From positions 1,426,001-1,490,000 of the forward strand of contig NZ_CP108381.1 of the NCBI RefSeq assembly GCF_035956715.1: a stretch of 64,000 nucleotides of DNA. The letters run 5' to 3'. The stretch comes from Nocardia sp. NBC_01329. GTDB lineage: Bacteria > Actinomycetota > Actinomycetes > Mycobacteriales > Mycobacteriaceae. The position numbers were made by a program, and so were the translations under genes. Below the pieces are notes generated by a model. It worked only from the letters and a program-made list of their open reading frames with translations, searched no databases and was not told where the DNA came from. Shown piece by piece: positions 53,572-63,833 of this stretch (position 1 is the stretch's first letter; the number at the start of each line of letters is the position of its first letter).

Positions 53572-54432
53572 ATGGCCGCCACGGTGACCTTGGACGAAAT
53601 CGTTGACACTTCCCGCTACCCGCTCGCCGAGCCCGGTGCTCCCGGGTGGCGCGCCGCGGTCGCGGCGGCGCGGGCCGATCTCGCCGAGGACGGCTGCACT
53701 GTCCTGCGCGAGTTCATCCGGCCCGAACTGCACGGGATGCTCGCGGAACAGGGTGCGCGGATGGCACCGCACGCCTATTACCGCACCGAACAGGTCAATG
53801 CCTACAACATTCCGCTCGACAGCGAATTACCCGACGGTCATCCCGGCCGGATCGTCTTCGAACGCGGTAATGCCTTCGTCCCGCGCGACCGGATCCCTGC
53901 CGGCGCGCTCATTCAGCGCCTCTACACCGACGACCTCTTCCAGCGGTTCCTCGCCGACTGCTTCGGCCGGGACCGGCTGCACGAATTCGCCGACCCGCTG
54001 GCCGGACTGGTGCTCAATGTGGTCTCACCGGGGCAATCGCACCCCTGGCATTTCGATACCAACGAATTCACCGTCAGCATGCTCACCGCCACCCCGGAAT
54101 CGGGTGGTGTCTTCGAATACTGCCCGGGCATCCGCTCCCCGCAGGCCGAGAACCTGGCTGATGTGCACGCGGTGCTGACCGGGTCGGGGGAGGGCCTGGT
54201 CCGGCGGCTGGCACTGCGCCCCGGCGATCTGCAACTGTTCCAGGGCCGCTTCTCCCTGCACCGGGTCTCGCCGGTGGAAGGCGCGGCCGCGCGGCATACG
54301 GCGATCTTCGCCTACAGCGACCGTCCCGGTGTCATCGGCACCGTGGAACGCACCCGTCAATTGTTCGGACGGGTGCTCACCGATCATCACGCGGCGGCCG
54401 ATGCCGTCCGGGGTGACCGGCTGCTCGATTGA
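53572..54432 (+). CDS. Fe(II)/2-oxoglutarate-dependent oxygenase-like protein
   Basis: A 286-aa protein with a double-stranded beta-helix. The iron triad is His-x-Asp in HPWHFDTNEF (about residue 161-163) and a distal His in FSLHRVSPV, followed by Arg in RHTAIFAYSD for 2-oxoglutarate. Because the Asp is present it should be a hydroxylase rather than a halogenase. I relate it to the HalD/ArpA-like group loosely; the substrate is unknown. No clear ribosome binding site precedes the ATG, so the mRNA may be leaderless or nearly so. First gene of a three-gene operon. Confidence 0.82.
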   Translation: MAATVTLDEIVDTSRYPLAEPGAPGWRAAVAAARADLAEDGCTVLREFIRPELHGMLAEQGARMAPHAYYRTEQVNAYNIPLDSELPDGHPGRIVFERGNAFVPRDRIPAGALIQRLYTDDLFQRFLADCFGRDRLHEFADPLAGLVLNVVSPGQSHPWHFDTNEFTVSMLTATPESGGVFEYCPGIRSPQAENLADVHAVLTGSGEGLVRRLALRPGDLQLFQGRFSLHRVSPVEGAAARHTAIFAYSDRPGVIGTVERTRQLFGRVLTDHHAAADAVRGDRLLD

Positions 54433-54478
54433 TCGAGAACGCGATCGAGCGGATACAGCCCGAGGAGAGGAACACGAC

Positions 54479-55300
54479 GTGCCAGTTCCGTTGCACACCA
54501 CCGGGAAAGCGTCCTTCGACGATATCTACTCGAGGCCCGATCCTCGCGACTACTACGCACGGATGTCGGAGCTGGACTACCGCATCCCGGAACTGGCGAA
54601 ACCGCATCTGCGCCGGCAGATCGGCGAATACCGCGCCGCCACCGGCGCGGCGCCCGATGTGCTGGATATCGGCTGCTCCTACGGGGTGAACGCGGCCCTG
54701 CTGCGACTGGACACCAGCCTCGCCGAACTGGCCGGATCATACGCGGACCCGGATACCGCCACCGACGAGCTCATCGCCCGGGACCGGGCCCGGGTCGCCG
54801 GGGCGGACACCTTGCCGGGGGTGCGTTTCATCGGTATGGACGCCTCCGCGCCCGCACTGGAGTACGCGCGCGCGGCCGGGTTGCTCGATGCCGTGGTACA
54901 TGCCGACCTCGAGGCCACCGACCCCACCGACGCGCAGCGCGCGGTGCTGGCCTCGGCCGATCTGGTCGTCTCGACCGGCTGTATCGGATACGTCACCGAG
55001 AAGACGATCGTGCGCATCGCCACGGCCCATCCCGAACGGCGCCCCTGGATGGCCCACTTCGTACTGCGTATGTACGGTTTCGGACCCATCGAGGCAGACC
55101 TGGCGGCGCTGGGCTACCGCACCGAGCGGATACCCGGCGAATTCGCCCAGCGCCGCTTCGCCTCGGCCGCCGAACGCGAGCAGGTGCTCGGTACGCTGGC
55201 AAGTAACGGGATCGATACGACCGGGCTGGAGGACGAGGGTTGGCTGTATGCCGATCTCTATGTGTCCCGGCCGCTTTCGTCGCCCATATCCACCGAATAG
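54479..55300 (+). CDS. Class I SAM-dependent methyltransferase-like protein
   Basis: A 273-aa protein with a Rossmann methyltransferase core: motif I VLDIGCSYGVNAALLR near residue 60, an acidic GMDAS strand, and DLVVSTGCIGYVT as a motif IV region. The N-terminal segment (FDDIYSRPDPRDYYARMSEL) and the insert with ELIARDRARV may form the acceptor pocket. I infer a small-molecule N- or O-methyltransferase because of its operon partners. GTG at 54479 follows GAGAGG by 8 bases. It lies 46 bp after the oxygenase gene and 46 bp before the acyltransferase gene. Confidence 0.8.
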   Translation: MPVPLHTTGKASFDDIYSRPDPRDYYARMSELDYRIPELAKPHLRRQIGEYRAATGAAPDVLDIGCSYGVNAALLRLDTSLAELAGSYADPDTATDELIARDRARVAGADTLPGVRFIGMDASAPALEYARAAGLLDAVVHADLEATDPTDAQRAVLASADLVVSTGCIGYVTEKTIVRIATAHPERRPWMAHFVLRMYGFGPIEADLAALGYRTERIPGEFAQRRFASAAEREQVLGTLASNGIDTTGLEDEGWLYADLYVSRPLSSPISTE

Positions 55301-55346
55301 CCCGCCGGGCGCGACCCGACGACCGACGACCGAACCGGAGAACGAC

Positions 55347-57161
55347 TTGACCGAACCGACCTTCGCCGCCGAGGACCAACTCCCGAGGGTCCCGCTGCCG
55401 ACCCTCGAGGACAGCTGCGCGCGTTTCGTCCAGTGGTGTACGCCCCTGCTCACCGCCGAGCAGCTGGCCACCACCGAGGACGCTGTCGCGGATCTGCTGC
55501 GTACCGGCGGCCCCGGCCGCGTGCTGCACGACGCGTTGCGTGAATACGACCGGACCCCGGGCGTGGGCAGCTGGCTCGACCGGTTCTGGCCGTCGCGCTA
55601 TCTGGGCCGGCGGGACCGGATCGCGTTGAACGCCAACTTCTTCTTCCTCTTCCGCGACGACACCGTGCTGGCGCGTTCGACCGCGACCGATCAGGCCGAG
55701 CGGGCCGCCGCCCTGGTCTCCGCCGCGGTCGACTACAAACTGGCACTGGACCGGGAGGAGATCCCGCCGGTCACTCAGCGGGGTCAGCGCCTGTCCATGT
55801 GGCAGAACAAGTACCTGTTCTCCGAGACCCGGATCCCCGGGACCGAACAGGACACCGTGCGGGTGCCCTACAGCGATGCAGAGCCGGGGCCGTCCACCGC
55901 CCGGCACATCCTCGTGCTGCACCGCGGGTGGCTGTTCCGCCTGGAGGTCGTCGCACCCGAGGGCGATCCGTACGCCTTCGAGGATGTGACCGCCGGTCTG
56001 CGCGGCATCCTGAAATCCGCCACCGAACCGGCCCCGGCCGGTACCTCGGTCGGGCAGCTGACCACCGGGGCGCGCGGCGACTGGGCCCGGTCCCGCGCCC
56101 GGTTGCTCGGCGATCCGCACAACGCCGCGGCACTCGACACGATCGAAACCGCACTGTTCGCCGTCTGCCTCGAGGATTTCGCCCCACGCGACGATCTCCA
56201 CGCCGCCGACACCCTGCTGCACGGGAACAGCGCCAACCGGTGGTTCGACAAATCCGTCTCGTTCATCGTTTTCGCCGACGGCCGGACCGGGATCAATGTC
56301 GAACACTGCGGACTGGACGGCACCACGATCCTGTCCTTCGTCGACACCCTGCTCGAGACATCCGTCGGTGAACACACCGAGCGGTCCGGCGCACGGGGGC
56401 AGGGACTGCCGCCGGCCGAACAGATCGAGTTCCGGCTGGACGCGGATCAGCAGGCCGACGTGGTCGCGGCAGGCGCGGCATTCGCGCAGTACGCCGCCGA
56501 CAACGCCACCACCACGGTGTCGTTCGAGGATTTCGGAACCGCCCGCGCCAAACAGCTCGGTATCTCCCCGGACGCGTTCGCCCAGCTGAGCTATCAGCTC
56601 GCGCACCGGCGCAGCAAAGGCCTCACCGGCGCCACCTACGAATCCATCGCCACCAGGCAGTACCGCAACGGCCGTACCGAGGCGATGCGCGTGGTGACCC
56701 CGGAGATGGTGACCTTCGCCGATACCCTGCAGGACCCGGCGGCCGATACCGCCACGAAACTGGCCGCCGCGCGCGCCGCCGCCGCCGCGCATGTGGAACG
56801 GGCCAAACAGTGCCAGTCGGGAGCGGCGCCCGAACAGCACCTGTGGGAACTCGAATGGATCCAGCGGCGGCGCGGCGCCGAACTGGGGGTCACCGAGCCG
56901 ATCCCGCTGTACACCAGCCCGGGCTGGACCGTCATGCGTGACGATTACCTCAGCACCAGCTCCGCACCGTCGGTGAATATCAGCTATTTCGGTTTCGGGT
57001 CCACCAGCCCGAAATGCATCGGTATCGCCTACGTCCTGCTGCCCGACCGGTGGAACCTGTATCTGGCCACTCCGGCTGCCGTCGCCGACGAGATGCACGC
57101 CTTCGCCGGCCACCTGCGCACCGCGGTCGCCGAACTGGAGGCCCTGCTCTCCGAGGCCTGA
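55347..57161 (+). CDS. Choline/carnitine O-acyltransferase family protein
   Basis: A 604-aa protein of the choline/carnitine acyltransferase fold, unusual in bacteria. The N-terminal family motif is LPRVPLPTLEDSCARFVQW, the catalytic His is in NVEHCGLDGTTIL, and the C-terminal ISYFGFGSTSPKCIGIAYVL matches the family's STSxx region; an R-x-E-A segment TEAMRVVT is also present. It should transfer an acyl group from acyl-CoA to a hydroxyl of a quaternary amine-like acceptor. TTG at 55347 has GGAG 6 bases upstream. An in-frame extension over the preceding gene from 54888 is a shadow. A strong terminator follows. Confidence 0.88.
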   Translation: MTEPTFAAEDQLPRVPLPTLEDSCARFVQWCTPLLTAEQLATTEDAVADLLRTGGPGRVLHDALREYDRTPGVGSWLDRFWPSRYLGRRDRIALNANFFFLFRDDTVLARSTATDQAERAAALVSAAVDYKLALDREEIPPVTQRGQRLSMWQNKYLFSETRIPGTEQDTVRVPYSDAEPGPSTARHILVLHRGWLFRLEVVAPEGDPYAFEDVTAGLRGILKSATEPAPAGTSVGQLTTGARGDWARSRARLLGDPHNAAALDTIETALFAVCLEDFAPRDDLHAADTLLHGNSANRWFDKSVSFIVFADGRTGINVEHCGLDGTTILSFVDTLLETSVGEHTERSGARGQGLPPAEQIEFRLDADQQADVVAAGAAFAQYAADNATTTVSFEDFGTARAKQLGISPDAFAQLSYQLAHRRSKGLTGATYESIATRQYRNGRTEAMRVVTPEMVTFADTLQDPAADTATKLAAARAAAAAHVERAKQCQSGAAPEQHLWELEWIQRRRGAELGVTEPIPLYTSPGWTVMRDDYLSTSSAPSVNISYFGFGSTSPKCIGIAYVLLPDRWNLYLATPAAVADEMHAFAGHLRTAVAELEALLSEA

Positions 57162-57177
57162 TCCGTACCCGCGTTCG

Positions 57178-57221
57178 CCGCCCGAGTGCGCGCCACGACA
57201 CCGTGGCGCCCACTCGGGCGG
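57178..57221 (+). terminator. Terminator of the three-gene cassette
   Basis: A 20-bp arm (57178-57197) and its inverted copy (57202-57221) with one mismatch and a 4-base loop ACAC. It follows the acyltransferase stop by 16 bp and precedes hisE by 35 bp. Confidence 0.82.
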
Positions 57222-57256
57222 AGTCGTGCCACGGGAGTCTGAAACAATGACCTGCC

Positions 57257-57520
57257 GTGAAGACTTTCGAGGCCCTGTTCGCCGAGCTCCAGGATCGCGC
57301 AACCACCCGTCCCGCCGGGTCGGGTACCGTCGCCGCACTGGACGCGGGCGTCCATACCCAGGGCAAGAAGGTGCTGGAGGAGGCCGGTGAGGTGTGGCTG
57401 GCCGCCGAACACGAAAGCGACGAGGCGCTCGCCGAGGAGATCTCACAGCTGCTCTATTGGGTGCAAGTCCTCATGGTGGGTCGCGGGTTGCGGCTGGAGG
57501 ACGTCTACCGACATCTGTAG
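57257..57520 (+). CDS. hisE: Phosphoribosyl-ATP pyrophosphohydrolase HisE
   Basis: An 87-aa single-domain HisE (MazG-like fold), second step of histidine biosynthesis. The conserved [20 protein letters not shown] and [12 protein letters not shown], then [16 protein letters not shown] carry the acidic metal-binding residues. The start is GTG at 57257. hisG follows after 37 bp, the usual actinobacterial order. Confidence 0.96.
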   Translation: MKTFEALFAELQDRATTRPAGSGTVAALDAGVHTQGKKVLEEAGEVWLAAEHESDEALAEEISQLLYWVQVLMVGRGLRLEDVYRHL

Positions 57521-57557
57521 ACGCCCCGACCATCCCTCCCAGCCGAAAGGACCAGCC

Positions 57558-58409
57558 ATGCTGCGCGTCGCAGTACCCAACAAGGGCGCACTCTCCGAAT
57601 CCGCGGTCGCCATCCTCACCGAGGCCGGTTACCGCAAACGCACCGACTCCCGCGACCTGACCGTGCTCGATCCGGCCAACCAGGTGGAGTTCTTCTTCCT
57701 GAGGCCCAAGGACATCGCCATCTACGTCGGCTCCGGCGAACTCGATCTGGGTATCACCGGGCGGGACCTCTCGCTCGACTCCGGTGCCCCCGTCGACGAA
57801 CGACTCTCACTGGGCTTCGGCGGTTCGACCTTCCGCTACGCCGCCCCACAGGGCCAGGACTGGAACGTCGAAGACCTGCAGGACAAGCGGATCGCCACTT
57901 CCTACCCGAACCTGGTGCTGGCCGATCTGTCCCGGCGCGGGATCGAAGCCGAGGTGATCCGCCTCGACGGCGCCGTCGAGATCTCCATTCAGCTCGGGGT
58001 GGCCGACGCGATCGCCGATGTGGTCGGTTCCGGCCGGACCCTGCGCCAGCACAATCTGGTCGCCTTCGGAGAATCGCTGTGCGATTCCGAGGCCGTCCTG
58101 ATCGAACGCGCCGGTTCCGATCAGCGGGACCGGGCCCGTAACCAGCTGATCGCCAGGGTCAAGGGTGTGGTGTTCGCTCAGCAGTATCTGATGCTCGATT
58201 ACGACTGCCCGAAGAGCCTGCTGGAGGCCGCCGCGGAACTGACTCCCGGCCTGGAATCGCCGACGGTCGCCCCACTGGCCGATCCCGGCTGGGTGGCGGT
58301 GCGGGCTCTGGTGCCGCGCCGACAGGGCAACGAGCTGATGGACCAGTTGGCCGAGCTCGGCGCCAAGGCCATCCTGGCCACCGATATCCGCTCCTGCCGC
58401 GCCTTCTGA
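57558..58409 (+). CDS. hisG: ATP phosphoribosyltransferase HisG (long form)
   Basis: A 283-aa long-form HisG, the first and feedback-controlled enzyme of histidine biosynthesis. It begins [13 protein letters not shown], has the phosphoribosyl-binding [13 protein letters not shown] region and the C-terminal ACT-like regulatory domain (about 210-283, including [20 protein letters not shown]). GAAAGG lies 8 bases before the ATG. It ends with a compact hairpin terminator. Confidence 0.96.
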   Translation: MLRVAVPNKGALSESAVAILTEAGYRKRTDSRDLTVLDPANQVEFFFLRPKDIAIYVGSGELDLGITGRDLSLDSGAPVDERLSLGFGGSTFRYAAPQGQDWNVEDLQDKRIATSYPNLVLADLSRRGIEAEVIRLDGAVEISIQLGVADAIADVVGSGRTLRQHNLVAFGESLCDSEAVLIERAGSDQRDRARNQLIARVKGVVFAQQYLMLDYDCPKSLLEAAAELTPGLESPTVAPLADPGWVAVRALVPRRQGNELMDQLAELGAKAILATDIRSCRAF

Positions 58410-58416
58410 GTTCATG

Positions 58417-58435
58417 GCGGCGCCTTCGGCGCCGC
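58417..58435 (+). terminator. hisG terminator
   Basis: GCGGCGCC-TTC-GGCGCCGC forms an 8-bp perfect stem, 8 bp past the hisG stop. Confidence 0.7.
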
Positions 58436-58649
58436 GGTCGGGGCCCTATTAACCCCGGTTCTTCACTCCTACGCTCAGTCGCTGCGCTCCTTCGCTTCGT
58501 CGCTCCAGAACCGGGGCGGGCCCCGACAGTGTTCGATTGCCCCGCCTTCGGCTGGGCGGTCGGGGCCCTCGTGACCCCGGTTCTTCACTCCGGCGCTCAG
58601 TCGCTGCGCTCCTTCGCTCTGTCGCTCCAGAACCGGGGCGGGCCCCGAC
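58434..58649. repeat. Two direct copies of a 94-bp hairpin-forming intergenic repeat
   Basis: Copy 1 is 58434-58527 and copy 2 is 58556-58649, period 122 bp. Both start GCGGTCGGGGCCC and end GGCGGGCCCCGAC, so each closes on itself; an inner pair CCCCGGTTCT/AGAACCGGGG frames a shared core CTCAGTCGCTGCGCTCCTTC. They differ at only a few positions. They look like dispersed, non-coding palindromic repeat units. Confidence 0.75.
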
Positions 58650-60755
<2,106 letters not shown>

Positions 60756-60772
60756 GCGGGCGCTACGGACGG

Positions 60773-60824
60773 CCGCGGGACCACGAGACGAACCGGTTTC
60801 ACCGGCGGCTCGGTGGTCCCGCGG
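60773..60824 (+). terminator. trmI terminator
   Basis: CCGCGGGACCAC (60773-60784) pairs perfectly with GTGGTCCCGCGG (60813-60824), 18 bp past the trmI stop. The 28-base loop contains further internal pairing. Confidence 0.68.
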
Positions 60825-60876
60825 GCCACCCCACCCCACCCCGCCGCCGGCCCGCGCCCATCCGCCATCAACGCAT

Positions 60877-61140
60877 GGCCGGAGCGAATGCGGAGGTACG
60901 CCGAGGGTTGGGGGTGTGTGTTCGTGTGTTGTGTGGGGCTGGATGCGGACGCGCACGGCCGGAGCGAATGCGGAGGTACGCCGAGGGTTGGGGGTGTGTG
61001 TTCGTGTGTTGTGTGGGGCTGCTTGCGGACGCGCATGGCCGGAGCGAATGCGGAGGTACGCCGAGGGTTGGGGGTGTGTGTTCGTGTGTTGTGTGGGGCT
61101 GGATGCGGACGCGCACGGCCGGAGCGAATGCGGAGGTACG
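60877..61140. repeat. 80-bp tandem repeat array (3.3 copies)
   Basis: Units start with GGCCGGAGCGAATGCGGAGG at 60877, 60957, 61037 and a partial 24-bp copy at 61117-61140. Units 1 and 3 are identical; unit 2 differs at about three positions near its end (GGATG against GCTTG, and T for C just before the next unit). Within each unit lies a GT-rich stretch (GTGTGTGTTCGTGTGTTGTG). The period is not a multiple of three, yet no stop codon falls in any frame, so all six frames look open. It fills the space between the convergent trmI and lipoprotein genes. Confidence 0.92.
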
Positions 61141-61141
61141 C

Positions 61142-61687
61142 CTAGGCCGGGGAGCAGGGGATCTGGGCGAACCCGAACAGTACGCAGGCGCTGGCGTCGG
61201 ACAGTTTCCAGGTGCCGTCTTCGTGCTCCCAGGTCAGCGGCATGGGCGGTGCGCTCTGGCCGGTGGGGCTGGTGATGGTGGTCTGGCCGGTGGCGGTATC
61301 GCCGTCGACTGTGATCTCGCCGACCTGGAAGGTGATTCCGCGGTAGGTCTGGAGTGCGGCGTTGAGTTGTTCGAGGATCCCCCGCCGGTCCTCGCCGTCG
61401 TCGATCAGCTTCACCTTCTCGTCGACCGGGACATCCGGGTTTGTGATCTGTTCCAGGTTGGACTGTAGGCTCTGCGCGGTGGGCGCCTCCGCGGTATCCC
61501 CGTGGTCGTGATCATGCGCTGGAGCGCTGGTGGTGGCCGCGGCGCTGCTGGGGGCGGCGCTGCTCGCGGCGGTCCCGGTGCCGTCTTCGTCGGACCCGCA
61601 GGCCGTCAGGCCCAGCGCCAGTGCGGCGGCTGCGACCGTGGCCGCAGCGACGCGGGACAGCCGCAGTGTCCGTGCGGGAAGTTGCAT
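61142..61687 (-). CDS. MTB12-like lipoprotein
   Basis: A 181-aa exported lipoprotein: signal peptide with lipobox LTACGS (lipidated Cys near residue 30), a Ser/Ala/Thr-rich linker with a His/Asp cluster HDHDHGD, and a C-terminal domain (about 75-181) resembling the mycobacterial low-molecular-weight antigen MTB12 (ITNPDVPVDEKVKLIDDG, then WEHEDGTWKLSDASACVLFG). Two cysteines near the end may form a disulfide. An IdeR-like box lies about 50 bp before the ATG. The TAG stop touches the tandem repeat array. Confidence 0.82.
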   Translation of the reverse strand: MQLPARTLRLSRVAAATVAAAALALGLTACGSDEDGTGTAASSAAPSSAAATTSAPAHDHDHGDTAEAPTAQSLQSNLEQITNPDVPVDEKVKLIDDGEDRRGILEQLNAALQTYRGITFQVGEITVDGDTATGQTTITSPTGQSAPPMPLTWEHEDGTWKLSDASACVLFGFAQIPCSPA

Positions 61688-61735
61688 AGCTGGCAACCTT
61701 TCGGCTAGTTGGTGAGCATGCCCACCGTAAGTGGG

Positions 61736-61754
61736 TTAGGGCAGGCTAACATGG
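61736..61754 (-). promoter_or_regulatory. IdeR/DtxR-like box between the lipoprotein and mpa genes
   Basis: TTAGGGCAGGCTAACATGG matches 14 of 19 positions of the iron-box consensus TTAGGTTAGGCTAACCTAA, including TTAGG and AGGCTAAC. It lies 49 bp upstream of the lipoprotein ATG and 113 bp upstream of mpa, so the lipoprotein gene is the likely target. Confidence 0.5.
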
Positions 61755-61866
61755 TTTGACCAGCAGACGGCCGCGGACCAGATGTGATCACGACGAAACC
61801 GTGTCGGACAGCGCAAACGGGCCGCGCCCGGTAGCGTTGGTAGACCGGGACTGGGAGGAGCAGCAC

Positions 61867-63627
61867 ATGAGCCCCATCGAGAATTCGGATTCGGCGGCCT
61901 GGAGAGAACTCGAGGCAGTACGCGCCGAAGCGGCTGCACTCCGGAGGCAACTGGCCGACTCACCGGATCGCTCACGGGAACTGGAAGCCCGTATCGATTC
62001 GCTGACCATTCGCAACACCAAGCTGATGGATACCCTGAAGGAAGCGCGGCAGCAACTCGTCGCGTTGCGCGAGGAGGTCGACCGGCTCGGTCAGCCGCCC
62101 AGCGGCTACGGGATTCTGATCGGTGTGTACGAGGATCAGACCGTCGACGTGTTCACCTCCGGCCGCAAGATGCGATTGACCTGCTCGCCGAATATCGATA
62201 CCACGACCCTGGCCTACGGCCAGACCGTCCGCCTCAACGAGGCGCTGACAGTGGTCGAGGCCGGAATGTTCGACGCGATCGGGGAGATCGGCACCCTACG
62301 GGAGATCCTCGACGGAGGCCGGCGCGCGCTCGTCATCGGGCATGCCGACGAGGAGCGGGTGGTCTGGCTGTCCGGGCCCCTGTCCAAACTCGCCGACGCC
62401 GACGATCTGGAGGATCCGGATTCCCCGATCCGCAAATTGCGGCCGGGTGATTCCCTGCTGGTCGACACCAAGGCCGGGTTCGCGTTCGAACGCATCCCCA
62501 AGGCCGAGGTCGAGGATCTGGTGCTGGAGGAGGTGCCCGACGTCGGTTACGAGGACATCGGCGGTCTCGGCCGGCAGATCGAGCAGATCCGCGATGCCGT
62601 GGAGTTGCCGTTCCTGCACAAGGATCTTTTCCGCGAATACGCGCTGCGCCCGCCCAAGGGTGTGTTGCTCTATGGTCCGCCCGGCTGCGGTAAGACGTTG
62701 ATCGCCAAAGCGGTGGCGAATTCGCTGGCCAAGAAGATCGCCGAGGCGCGCGGGGAGGATGCCAAGGAAGCGAAGTCCTACTTCCTCAACATCAAGGGTC
62801 CCGAGCTGCTGAACAAGTTCGTGGGAGAGACCGAACGCCATATCCGGATCATCTTCCAGCGCGCCCGGGAGAAGGCGTCGGAAGGTACGCCGGTGATCGT
62901 GTTCTTCGACGAGATGGACTCGATCTTCCGGACCCGTGGTTCCGGTGTCTCCTCGGACGTGGAGACCACCGTGGTCCCGCAGCTGCTGAGCGAGATCGAC
63001 GGTGTGGAGGGGCTGGAGAACGTCATCGTCATCGGCGCTTCCAACCGCGAGGACATGATCGACCCTGCGATTCTGCGGCCGGGCCGGTTGGACGTGAAGA
63101 TCAAGATCGAGCGGCCGGATGCCGAATCCGCGCAGGACATCTTCTCGAAGTACCTCACCGAAGGGCTACCTCTGCACGCCGATGATCTCGAGGAGTTCAA
63201 GGGCGACAAGGTGGCCTGCATCCGCGCCATGATCGAACGGGTCGTGGACCGCATGTACGCCGAAAGCGAGGACAACCGCTTCCTGGAGGTCACCTACGCC
63301 AACGGTGACAAGGAGGTCCTGTACTTCAAGGACTTCAACTCCGGTGCCATGATCCAGAACATCGTGGACCGGTCCAAGAAGTACGCCATCAAGGCGGTGC
63401 TCGATACCGGCAATCCGGGTCTGCGGATCCAGCATCTCTACGATTCGATCCAGGACGAGTTCTCCGAGAACGAGGACCTGCCCAACACCACGAATCCGGA
63501 TGACTGGGCCCGTATCTCGGGTAAGAAGGGTGAGCGGATCGTCTATATCCGCACGCTGGTCACCGGGAAGAACGCCAGTGCCAGCCGGGCGATCGATACC
63601 GAATCGAATACCGGCCAGTACCTGTAA
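61867..63627 (+). CDS. mpa: Proteasome-associated AAA ATPase Mpa/ARC
   Basis: A 586-aa AAA ATPase that unfolds pupylated proteins for the 20S proteasome. An N-terminal coiled coil (about 10-75) is followed by the OB domains and the AAA module with Walker A GPPGCGKT, Walker [12 protein letters not shown] and a sensor [16 protein letters not shown]. The C-terminus is GQYL, the motif that docks into the proteasome. GGGAGGAG lies 6 bases before the ATG at 61867; the frame is open from 61756 but that part is not conserved. The proteasome and pup genes are not in the window. Confidence 0.96.
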   Translation: MSPIENSDSAAWRELEAVRAEAAALRRQLADSPDRSRELEARIDSLTIRNTKLMDTLKEARQQLVALREEVDRLGQPPSGYGILIGVYEDQTVDVFTSGRKMRLTCSPNIDTTTLAYGQTVRLNEALTVVEAGMFDAIGEIGTLREILDGGRRALVIGHADEERVVWLSGPLSKLADADDLEDPDSPIRKLRPGDSLLVDTKAGFAFERIPKAEVEDLVLEEVPDVGYEDIGGLGRQIEQIRDAVELPFLHKDLFREYALRPPKGVLLYGPPGCGKTLIAKAVANSLAKKIAEARGEDAKEAKSYFLNIKGPELLNKFVGETERHIRIIFQRAREKASEGTPVIVFFDEMDSIFRTRGSGVSSDVETTVVPQLLSEIDGVEGLENVIVIGASNREDMIDPAILRPGRLDVKIKIERPDAESAQDIFSKYLTEGLPLHADDLEEFKGDKVACIRAMIERVVDRMYAESEDNRFLEVTYANGDKEVLYFKDFNSGAMIQNIVDRSKKYAIKAVLDTGNPGLRIQHLYDSIQDEFSENEDLPNTTNPDDWARISGKKGERIVYIRTLVTGKNASASRAIDTESNTGQYL

Positions 63628-63641
63628 AAGCCGGCACGATC

Positions 63642-63678
63642 ACCGAGGCCGCGCTTCCGCCGGAAGCGCGGCCTCGGT
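63642..63678 (+). terminator. mpa terminator
   Basis: A 17-bp perfect stem (63642-63658 with 63662-63678) around the 3-base loop GCC, starting 14 bp past the mpa stop. Confidence 0.82.
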
Positions 63679-63833
63679 CGTGTGGCGGTACCTCCGTGGA
63701 CGTATCCCGGGTACTCCGCAATGGGCAGCGCCCGCCGGACATCGCGTACCCGGAATCCTCCGGGAGGTGGATGCCGCCGTATCCCGGACGCGGCTATGTT
63801 CCGGGGTCCGGCTCACGAAGACCAGGAGTGCCC

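Noticed and set aside
54993-57446. 817-aa open frame on the minus strand opposite the acyltransferase
   Set aside because: Shadow of the acyltransferase frame; no ribosome binding site and no domain signature; it would also run through the terminator.
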